Shown here piece by piece: positions 17,590 to 23,802 of a stretch of DNA of 32,862 nt (its first letter is position 1; every line of letters begins with the position of its first letter). The position numbers were made by a program, and so were the translations under genes. A model generated the notes under the pieces. It worked only from the letters and a program-made list of their open reading frames with translations. It ran no database searches and was not told the DNA's origin. Origin of the DNA: an uncultured Collinsella sp. (lineage in GTDB: Bacteria > Actinomycetota > Coriobacteriia > Coriobacteriales > Coriobacteriaceae); the NCBI GenBank assembly GCA_902496845.1, contig CABVCJ010000019.1, positions 1 through 32,862 on the forward strand. Reading direction: 5' to 3'.

Positions 17590-17931
17590 GTGAACGTGCA
17601 AATTTTTGGCACCAAAAAGTCTTTCGATACCAAGAAGGCCCAGCGCTATTTTAAGGAGCGCCGCATTAAGGTGCAGTTTATCGACCTTAAGGAAAAGGAG
17701 ATGAGCAAGGGCGAGCTCACGAGCGTGATGCAGGCGGTCGGCGGCATCGACAAGCTGCTCAACCCCAAAGCCAAGGACGAGGAAACGCTCGCACTTATTC
17801 AGCACCTTACCCCCAGTCAGCGCTTCGACAAGCTGCTCGAGAACCAGCAGGTCTTGGCCGAGCCCATCGTGCGCAACGGCAAAAAGGCCACCGTCGGTTA
17901 TTGCCCCGATGTATGGGGAGCCTGGGAGTAG
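17590..17931 (+). CDS. ArsC/Spx-family thioredoxin-fold protein lacking the catalytic cysteine
   Basis: A 113-residue protein of the ArsC/Spx/YffB family. It begins MNVQIFGTKKSFDTKKAQRYF, continues with IDLKEKEMSKGEL and LLNPKAK, and ends with EPIVRNGKKATVGY. In relatives the position of S11 is normally the redox-active cysteine and a second cysteine may follow; here it is serine, and the only cysteine is C105 near the C-terminus. Thiol-based arsenate reduction or disulfide sensing is thus unlikely as described for the family. The start is GTG 17590, with GGGAG seven bases upstream. It follows the flavoprotein gene closely. Confidence 0.85.
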   Translation: MNVQIFGTKKSFDTKKAQRYFKERRIKVQFIDLKEKEMSKGELTSVMQAVGGIDKLLNPKAKDEETLALIQHLTPSQRFDKLLENQQVLAEPIVRNGKKATVGYCPDVWGAWE

Positions 17932-17932
17932 C

Positions 17933-17962
17933 TTGTGTTATTTGCCGGCGCGTGGGTATAAG
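17933..17962 (+). promoter_or_regulatory. Possible promoter of the COG0523 GTPase gene
   Basis: TTGTGT (17933-17938) and TATAAG (17957-17962) are 18 bases apart, immediately after the preceding gene. No Zur-type palindrome was seen nearby. Confidence 0.35.
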
Positions 17963-18017
17963 AGCAGGCGTTTGGCATAAGATTCAACTGTAAGCCATGT
18001 CTAACAAAGGAGGGCAC

Positions 18018-19148
18018 ATGCCCAACAAACCCGTGAAGATCATCATGCTTACCGGATACCTCGGTGCCGGCAAGACCACGCTGCTCAACCACATCCTCGC
18101 TAACGACGGCGGCATCCGCGCCGCCGTGATCGTCAACGATATCGGCGAGATCAACGTCGACGCCAGCCTTATCGCCGACGGCGGCCTGTCCGAGGCCGAC
18201 GACCTCATCCCGCTCACCAACGGCTGCATCTGCTGCACGCTTTCGGACGACCTTGCCAACCAGCTGCAGGGCATCGCCGATTCGGGCGACTTCGATTACA
18301 TCATCATCGAGGCCTCGGGCATTTGCGAGCCCATCCCCATCGCCTACACCATCTCGAGCTTCTGCGACGAGGCCAAGGTGGGCGGCGAGCCCAAGCTCGC
18401 GCTCGACAACATCGTGGCCGTGGTCGACTGCGCCCGCATGTACGACGAGTTCAACGGCGGTCGCGACCTGCTGGCCGAGGATATCGACGAGGACGACATC
18501 GAAAGCCTGCTCATCCAGCAGATCGAGTTCTGCTCCACGCTGATCCTCAACAAGACCGATACCGTGACGCCCGAGCAGATCGCCGAGCTCAAGGCCATCG
18601 TGCGCAGCCTGCAGAAGGACGCTGTGATTGTCGAGGCTCAAAACGGCGAGGTCCCCATGGAAGAGCTGCTCGACACCGACCGCTTCGACTTCATGCGCGC
18701 CTACAACTCCGCCGCCTGGATCGAAGCCATGGAGCATCCCGAGGAGCACGACGACCCTGAGGTGCTCGAGTACGACATCGAGACCTTTGTGTACTCGCGC
18801 CGCAAGCCGTTTGACCTGCAGAAGTTCACCGATTTTGTTGAGCAGGAGTGGCCTGACGAGGTCATCCGCGTCAAGGGTCCGCTGTGGCAGACCGGCAATC
18901 CGGACATGTGCTACATGTTTGAGCAGGCCGGCCACCAGATGCGCCTGATGGAGAACGGCCTGTTCGTTGACTCGGCGCCCGAGGGCGAGAAGCAGAAGAT
19001 CATCGACGAGAACCCCGAAATCATGCAGATTTGGGACGACGAGACGGGCGACCGCATGACGAGCCTGTGCATCATCGGCCGTCACATGGACAAGGATGCG
19101 CTCATCGCCTCCCTCGATGCCTGCCTGACCGACTGGCACCGCGCCTAG
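18018..19148 (+). CDS. COG0523 (CobW/YjiA-type) G3E GTPase, putative metallochaperone
   Basis: A 376-residue P-loop GTPase of the CobW C-terminal-domain family. Walker A is GYLGAGKTT (13-21). The hallmark metal-binding CxCC motif is C70-I-C72-C73 in NGCICC, and the guanine motif is NKTD (178-181). The C-terminal CobW_C domain includes RRKPFDLQKF and VIRVKGPLW. These proteins deliver or guard zinc, cobalt or iron; which metal cannot be told, and no cobalamin or zinc-uptake genes lie beside it. ATG 18018 has AAAGGAGGG five to six bases upstream; an ATG at 17997 has no ribosome site. A terminator follows. Confidence 0.92.
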   Translation: MPNKPVKIIMLTGYLGAGKTTLLNHILANDGGIRAAVIVNDIGEINVDASLIADGGLSEADDLIPLTNGCICCTLSDDLANQLQGIADSGDFDYIIIEASGICEPIPIAYTISSFCDEAKVGGEPKLALDNIVAVVDCARMYDEFNGGRDLLAEDIDEDDIESLLIQQIEFCSTLILNKTDTVTPEQIAELKAIVRSLQKDAVIVEAQNGEVPMEELLDTDRFDFMRAYNSAAWIEAMEHPEEHDDPEVLEYDIETFVYSRRKPFDLQKFTDFVEQEWPDEVIRVKGPLWQTGNPDMCYMFEQAGHQMRLMENGLFVDSAPEGEKQKIIDENPEIMQIWDDETGDRMTSLCIIGRHMDKDALIASLDACLTDWHRA

Positions 19149-19186
19149 GTTTATCCAAGCGGGCATTTTTCCGCTACGTAACCGCC

Positions 19187-19226
19187 AAACCACCACGAAG
19201 GTGCACTGCCCTTCGTGGTGGTTTTT
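19187..19226 (+). terminator. Rho-independent terminator after the COG0523 gene
   Basis: Perfect 14-bp arms, AAACCACCACGAAG (19187-19200) and CTTCGTGGTGGTTT (19211-19224), followed by TTC. The T-tract overlaps the stem end. Confidence 0.88.
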
Positions 19227-19247
19227 CGTTCTGAGCCAAGGAGATTC

Positions 19248-19847
19248 ATGTTCAACATTGTGCTGTATGCACCCGAGATTCCGGCCAATACGGGTAATAT
19301 CGGCCGTACCTGCGTGGTCACCGGTGCCCGCCTGCATCTGGTGGAGCCGCTGGGCTTTTCGCTCGACGACAAGACGGTACGTCGCGCCGGCCTGGGCTAC
19401 TGGCAAAACTTGGACGTGACGTCCTATGCCGACTGGGAGGATTTCCTTGCACGCAACGGCCTCTCCCCTGCCGACGAGCGCCTGCACCTGCTGACTAAAA
19501 AGGCTCGTCGCACCTATGCTCAGAGTACCTACCGCGATGGCGACTACTTGGTCTTTGGCAGCGAGAGCTCGGGCATTCCCGAGGAACTGCTCGCCGCGGC
19601 GCCCACGTGCTGCGAGCGCATCCCGATGCTGCGCGATTGCGACTCGCTCGATAACGCCGAGGCTTGGGAAGCTCACGAGGAATCGCTGGGGCATACCGAG
19701 GACGGCCACGAGGCCATCCTTCGGCAGGATATCTGCGGCAACTTCATCAATCCGGACGACTACCGCATCAGCGCCCTCAACCTCTCCAACAGCGCCGCCA
19801 TCGTCCTCTACGAAGCCCTGCGCCAAACAGGCTTTGCCGGCATGTAG
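19248..19847 (+). CDS. trmL: tRNA (cytidine/uridine-34 2'-O)-methyltransferase, with an insertion
   Basis: A 199-residue SPOUT methyltransferase that adds a 2'-O-methyl group at the wobble base of tRNA-Leu. Motifs are NIVLYAPEIPANTGNIGRTC at the N-terminus, VFGSESSGIPEE (102-113) and ALNLSNSAAIVLYEALRQ (176-193). The typical family member is about 155-160 residues and joins RIPM directly to the R-S-LNLSN motif. Here about 43 extra residues (roughly 131-173), rich in Glu, Asp and His, lie between the two. The conserved arginine seems kept in DYRISALNLS. ATG 19248 has AAGGAGA upstream. Confidence 0.92.
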   Translation: MFNIVLYAPEIPANTGNIGRTCVVTGARLHLVEPLGFSLDDKTVRRAGLGYWQNLDVTSYADWEDFLARNGLSPADERLHLLTKKARRTYAQSTYRDGDYLVFGSESSGIPEELLAAAPTCCERIPMLRDCDSLDNAEAWEAHEESLGHTEDGHEAILRQDICGNFINPDDYRISALNLSNSAAIVLYEALRQTGFAGM

Positions 19848-19927
19848 AACCTGCCATTAGGGGACGGGGTAGAAATGGTAGACTTTCAAACTCTCTAGTC
19901 CTTGACAAAATGGTTTTGACATCAAAC

Positions 19928-19954
19928 GCGGCAAAGGGACAGTCCCTTTGCCGC
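19928..19954. repeat. Dispersed palindrome, copy 1 (left edge of the accessory island)
   Basis: GCGGCAAAGGGA (19928-19939) and TCCCTTTGCCGC (19943-19954) are perfect arms around CAG. It shares the core CAAAGGGACAGYCCCTTTG with the copy at 23766-23800. It lies between trmL and the convergent 353-residue gene and could serve as their terminator. Confidence 0.8.
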
Positions 19955-19976
19955 ATTTGGCTGCTGACAATTCACG

Positions 19977-21038
19977 TCAGAATTCAACTTCAAATACAAA
20001 CGACTGCCGAAGTTCTCGCTTAGCTTGGCTTGTCAGGCTCGAATTCGCCCTTATGTTCAGCTTGCTGCATGCCTCATCGATAGCCATAGCAAGCGATACG
20101 GACATGGTCATGGTCGTCTCGCTTTTCAATTCAACCCGATAACTCTTCGCCTTGTTTTTATCCTCTCCACCACATCTCGTTTCGATTAACAAGAGAATGT
20201 CAGAGTCATGGGCATACCAATGGAGTTCAGGGCGCTGTGGAACCATGTCTCCCTCGAATTCCTGTGTAAACAGGATTTTTTTCTCATTTCTCGTTAAATC
20301 GCTCAAAGAGCCGTTGATTCGAGCCGAGCCCTTCTTTCCCGCTTTGGCATTTCCCTTAACCTGGTGGCCTCTCCGAGTTTCCTCGTACTCCGTCACCTCC
20401 AACTTGCAGCGCTTCGCGCCAAGCATGAACGCAATCCGTCTCAACTCGGCCATCTTGTCTTGTTGCATGGTTGCGAAATAGGAGTCTAGATCAACAAAGC
20501 GAGACCGATCAAAAGCATCTATGTAATATGTGGAATAAAGAGATGGTTTAGGGTAGAAAGACAGCTCGCTATCCCCAATTGCTTCGCGGTACAAATTGAA
20601 AATCTGCGTGCCCTTAACAGTATCCAACCAACCAATAGCATCCCTACAGACATCGATGCCCCGACGCTCATTTCCGTCAACAATTCGAATCATGTTCGGC
20701 AAATGGAATGAAGGGCTCTGATAGATCTCTTTGGTTACAGGCCTGTACCTATTGAGCTGTTGCTGGTATGCCCAATCGTTGACGGCGTCACCAATATCCG
20801 CAGCAGCACCTGCTGCACCATCGGCCGCATCAGCAATAGCCGCCAAGGCGTCATCGACCATCGGAGTTGCAGCACGCATTGCGCCATCGGCAACTTTCTG
20901 TACGGTTGCAACCGCGCCCGCCATCGCGCTTCCGGCGCCATCAACCAACCCGGCAGCGGCCTTACGGATATCAAAACTCTGCTTATGTCGCGACAGCTCC
21001 TCCCTTTCGACAACAGCTAGATCGTCTTTATCCTCCAT
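19977..21038 (-). CDS. Uncharacterised 353-residue protein with an Ala/Gly-rich helical segment
   Basis: I do not recognise this protein. Residues 27-90 are extremely rich in Ala, Gly, Asp and Val with regular hydrophobic spacing (VDGAGSAMAGAVATVQ, DDALAAIADAADGAAG), suggesting a long amphipathic helix. Residues of about 95-350 look globular and charged, with WLDTVKGTQIF, FPYP-like aromatic patches, a basic loop (HQVKGNAKAGKKGSAR) and HWYAHDSDILLLIETR. There is no signal peptide. ATG 21038 has a strong AGGAGGT five bases upstream. It begins 9 bases after the stop of the DUF4230 gene, so the two are surely co-transcribed. The amphipathic segment together with the membrane-protein partner suggests a peripheral membrane role, which is inference only. 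Confidence 0.7.
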   Translation of the reverse strand: MEDKDDLAVVEREELSRHKQSFDIRKAAAGLVDGAGSAMAGAVATVQKVADGAMRAATPMVDDALAAIADAADGAAGAAADIGDAVNDWAYQQQLNRYRPVTKEIYQSPSFHLPNMIRIVDGNERRGIDVCRDAIGWLDTVKGTQIFNLYREAIGDSELSFYPKPSLYSTYYIDAFDRSRFVDLDSYFATMQQDKMAELRRIAFMLGAKRCKLEVTEYEETRRGHQVKGNAKAGKKGSARINGSLSDLTRNEKKILFTQEFEGDMVPQRPELHWYAHDSDILLLIETRCGGEDKNKAKSYRVELKSETTMTMSVSLAMAIDEACSKLNIRANSSLTSQAKRELRQSFVFEVEF

Positions 21039-21047
21039 AGTGACCTC

Positions 21048-21719
21048 CTATTTCCGATAGTCGAAATCAACCGTATATTCATCGCCAAATGCCGAGTTGA
21101 ACATCGCACGGATATTTGCTTCGGCGTTCACTCGAGCCTCTTCGAGCAGCTTGCCATCCTTGATGGCCTCGCTTTCACTCCGCTCCTTGCACTGCGCTTC
21201 AAACGCCGTGACGTCTTTGACCTCAATGGGATTGAGGATGTTGTTGCGTTCCTCGAGAGCACCCGACTTATTCATATCCGGCGTGTTCGAGATTACATAA
21301 GGCTCATCCATCGCAATGGTCAGCTTTTTCTTGTTTGTATGTATCTCTGCCGTCTCGAGATTCACACCCACCTTAATGGTTCCCACATAGCGGTACCAAA
21401 AGCTGTTTTCCGTAAACGGGATATCAAACCAATCGAAGAACCTCTTGGTATCCGTCACCTTATCGACAATCGCATAGTTCTGCGATGCAGAAACCATCTC
21501 GTTCTGGGAAGCGATGCGTTCAAACACGACCGACGGGGAAAGCGTATTGGGGGTCGTTTCTTTCGCGCCCGCAGCTTTGCCGTTATTAAAGATGGTAATG
21601 AAAAGTACAGCCACAATCACTCCACCAAGCGCCAGGCCCGCAAAGAATACCTTGGGCTTTGTCAGGATTCTCCCGAGTTTCGCTTTCAGCGCCCCCATGC
21701 CTTCCTCTATCTCATCCAT
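21048..21719 (-). CDS. DUF4230-domain membrane protein
   Basis: A 223-residue protein with a short cytoplasmic N-terminus, one membrane helix (about residues 24-44, VFFAGLALGGVIVAVLFITIF) and an extracytoplasmic domain. That domain matches the DUF4230 pattern: NYAIVDKVTDTK, then PFTENSFWYRYVGTIKVGVNLETAEI, LTIAMDEPYVISN and a C-terminal helix with repeated Glu and Ala. The function of DUF4230 is unknown. ATG 21719 has AAAGGA seven bases upstream. It lies upstream of and tightly coupled to the 353-residue gene, and about 215 bases downstream of the lipoprotein gene. Confidence 0.82.
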   Translation of the reverse strand: MDEIEEGMGALKAKLGRILTKPKVFFAGLALGGVIVAVLFITIFNNGKAAGAKETTPNTLSPSVVFERIASQNEMVSASQNYAIVDKVTDTKRFFDWFDIPFTENSFWYRYVGTIKVGVNLETAEIHTNKKKLTIAMDEPYVISNTPDMNKSGALEERNNILNPIEVKDVTAFEAQCKERSESEAIKDGKLLEEARVNAEANIRAMFNSAFGDEYTVDFDYRK

Positions 21720-21876
21720 CCCCTATTCCTTTCAAAATCCCTGTTATTTAAGAAACTGCCGTGGGTTATACCTCATGCCTAAATTGTCGTTTTCAGCATG
21801 TCTTTAGACGAGGGCAGTTGTTTGCAATCCGATATAATACACATTCGTTCGCGGCACTTGTTGTTCAATAATTGGC

Positions 21877-21919
21877 ATAAAACGGGCAGGTCAACCATTC
21901 ATTGCCGATTAACCCGCCC
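21877..21919 (-). terminator. Terminator after the lipoprotein gene
   Basis: On the minus strand GGGCGGGTTAA (from 21919-21909) pairs with TTGACCTGCCC (21894-21884), fully when G-U pairs are allowed, and is followed by GTTTTAT. It makes the lipoprotein gene a separate unit from the DUF4230 gene unless read-through occurs. Confidence 0.75.
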
Positions 21920-21934
21920 CCTTCCGTGCAGAAC

Positions 21935-22750
21935 TTATTTATTTACATCGTAGCTGGAAACAGATGCGACAACGCGCGCAGCGTCAACATCGGACATTGC
22001 CTCGAACTTGACTTTCTCACCCGGCGCCCACGAAGAAGTGTCCGCATAGGTCTCCTCCGCTTTGATGTCATCTGCATCATAGAGAGCAAGTGTCAGGCTG
22101 ACGTTAGAGAACGATATACCAGAGGTGTTCTCAACTACCGCCGTATACGTATACAGGCCGTAACCGTCATCCGATTTTTCGAAATTTGCTCCCTGAATCA
22201 AACTGTTGATGGCATCCTCATAGCGGGTCTTCTCTGCTACGGACTTTCCATTCTTAATTAAGTCGTTGAAATCATCCTTGTATTTCTCCCCGACTTCCAG
22301 CCCGTAATTATCAACAAGCTTTTTGAGCTGCGCAGACCGCTTATCGTAGACCTTATTCCACTCTTCGTAATAATCCGAAGACGATTGCGAGTAATCCTCG
22401 GTCACTTTAAGCTGGTCATCAAGCAGATTCAGATACGTGATTACGTCCTGTTGCATCTTGGAATCCTTAAACCTAGCGTTCTTGAGTTCCTTGTCGTTCT
22501 TGATTTCGGCCTCAATAGCTTCCTGGATATTCTCGGTTGAATGAGGATCGTCATCGTTTGCATTAGATTCAATGACGTCGGACCTTCTCTCAAACCCGGC
22601 GGCGATAACATTCATCGCCTTATCGTCGACATATTTCGACTTTGCAGCGTTTGCATCATTCTGTGAACAGGCCGAGATGAATCCTAGAGAACAGATAAGT
22701 AGGACAAGCAAGCCCATCATAGGCTGCTTTTTAGTAGTATTTCGTTTCAC
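21935..22750 (-). CDS. Putative lipoprotein with a C-terminal FxLYD-like domain
   Basis: A 271-residue lipoprotein. A basic start (MKRNTTKK), a hydrophobic stretch and the lipobox I25-S26-A27-C28 give a diacylglycerol-anchored protein. The middle (about 60-185) is highly charged and helical (DDQLKVTEDYSQSSSDYYEEWNK-like). The C-terminal part (about 195-260) has the pattern of FxLYD domains: YTYTAVVENTSGISFSNV, LALYDAD and WAPGEKVKFEA. GTG 22750 is preferred, with AAGGGA seven bases upstream; an in-frame ATG at 22783 gives 11 more residues but a poor ribosome site. No function can be assigned. It has its own terminator and probably lies on the envelope beside the DUF4230 protein. Confidence 0.75.
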   Translation of the reverse strand: MKRNTTKKQPMMGLLVLLICSLGFISACSQNDANAAKSKYVDDKAMNVIAAGFERRSDVIESNANDDDPHSTENIQEAIEAEIKNDKELKNARFKDSKMQQDVITYLNLLDDQLKVTEDYSQSSSDYYEEWNKVYDKRSAQLKKLVDNYGLEVGEKYKDDFNDLIKNGKSVAEKTRYEDAINSLIQGANFEKSDDGYGLYTYTAVVENTSGISFSNVSLTLALYDADDIKAEETYADTSSWAPGEKVKFEAMSDVDAARVVASVSSYDVNK

Positions 22751-22911
22751 GACTATTTCCCTTCGATTGACGTTGCGACTCATAGCCCCTCGCCAAAAAG
22801 CAGACGAATTGGCAACGCGGTGGCACTATTTGGTTCAAGGGCGTGAACTGGATAAACATCGAGGGAAGGAGTGAGCTCTGTACAATAAACTCCCCTCGTC
22901 AAAATGTCTAG

Positions 22912-23547
22912 CTAAAGAGGACGGACGGACGGCGAACGGTCAAAACCGGTCGTGTCCGCCCGCCTCCAACGATCGAATGTCGATGTGCTGACGTTCAGTA
23001 GCGTTGCGGCCTCTTGCCTCGTAACCTCACCTCCTTCGAATGATTTGATGACATCGCTATAGCTATCCGGGCGTTCGAGCGCCGGCCTTCCAAATCTCAC
23101 ACCCCGCAGACGCGCCGATGCGATACCCTCCGCCTGGCGCTGCTTGATGTTTTCACGCTCCAGCTGCGCCACGTAGCTCAAGATCTGGAGGACAAGGTCC
23201 GCCATGAATGTTCCCGTGATGCCGTCGAGTTGCTCGCGTGTATCGAGCAGAGGCATATCAAGCACCACGATGGCAGCATGCCTATCCACCGTGATGCGTC
23301 GCCATTCATCGAGGACTTCACGATAATTACGACCCAAACGATCGATACTTTTGATCACGAGAACGTCGCCCTCGCGCAACCTGCGAAGAAGCCGCTGGTA
23401 CTGAGGACGCTTAAAGTCCTTACCGCTTGCCTTGTCAGCGTAAATCTGGTCCCGTTGAACGGGAAACCTTCCCAATGCGTCTAACTGGCGGTCCAAGTTC
23501 TGATCCGCAGATGAGACACGCGCATACCCAAAGATTCGATTGTCCAT
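22912..23547 (-). CDS. Small serine recombinase (resolvase/invertase family)
   Basis: A 211-residue site-specific recombinase of the Tn3-resolvase/Hin type. The catalytic serine is S12 in GYARVSSADQNLDRQ; the family arginine cluster is in SIDRLGRNY (67-75) and in the E-helix region QLERENIKQRQAEGI. The C-terminus carries a helix-turn-helix, GEVTRQEAATLLNVSTSTFDRW (about 173-194). Length is normal, so it looks intact. It carries no transposase partner. The ribosome site before ATG 23547 is weak. It stands at the right end of an accessory region flanked by related palindromes, and may act on sites in 23548-23765 or elsewhere. Confidence 0.92.
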   Translation of the reverse strand: MDNRIFGYARVSSADQNLDRQLDALGRFPVQRDQIYADKASGKDFKRPQYQRLLRRLREGDVLVIKSIDRLGRNYREVLDEWRRITVDRHAAIVVLDMPLLDTREQLDGITGTFMADLVLQILSYVAQLERENIKQRQAEGIASARLRGVRFGRPALERPDSYSDVIKSFEGGEVTRQEAATLLNVSTSTFDRWRRADTTGFDRSPSVRPL

Positions 23548-23597
23548 AATTGCCCCTATCGGCCGCCTCCTGGCAGCATCGGCTCAAACGAGAGCCC

Positions 23598-23612
23598 ACT
23601 CACTATAGGGCG
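23598..23612 (+). promoter_or_regulatory. Sequence matching the T7-type phage promoter core
   Basis: ACTCACTATAGGGCG is identical over 15 bases to the 3' part of the T7 RNA polymerase promoter with its initiating GGGCG. The upstream TAATACG half is absent, so promoter activity is doubtful. Confidence 0.3.
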
Positions 23613-23694
23613 TGCAAATTTCGCGAATGGGCTGAGGCCATTTTGGCCCTCAGGCACAAGCTATTCAAGCGCCGTGCCGACAACGCGCTCGCTT

Positions 23695-23731
23695 TTAACT
23701 GTAATTAACTGTTTTTAACCAGAATTAACCG
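23695..23731. repeat. Four direct repeats with an exact 10-bp period
   Basis: TTAAC occurs at 23695, 23705, 23715 and 23725: TTAACTGTAA, TTAACTGTTT, TTAACCAGAA, TTAACCG. One helical turn per repeat is typical of cooperative binding sites (OmpR/PhoB-type regulators or iterons). It lies about 150 bases upstream of the recombinase gene. Confidence 0.75.
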
Positions 23732-23765
23732 AAACAGAAAACCGTGATGCCGACAGTCTTTGCCG

Positions 23766-23800
23766 GAATGTGACAAAGGGACAGCCCCTTTGTCACATTC
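23766..23800. repeat. Dispersed palindrome, copy 2 (right edge of the accessory island)
   Basis: 15-bp perfect arms, GAATGTGACAAAGGG (23766-23780) and CCCTTTGTCACATTC (23786-23800). It ends two bases from the stop codon of the UvrA-like gene and could act as its terminator. Core shared with copies 1 and 3. Confidence 0.85.
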
Positions 23801-23802
23801 GG

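Noticed and set aside
17898..19826. A 642-codon open frame on the minus strand opposite the COG0523 and trmL genes
   Set aside because: It is antisense to two genes with clear family motifs, spans their terminator, and its composition (Val, Asp, His-rich) is what antisense frames in GC-rich genes give.
19928..23800. Prophage or classical transposon
   Set aside because: No phage structural, transposase or integrase genes were seen beyond the one small serine recombinase, and no terminal inverted repeats with target duplication could be shown.
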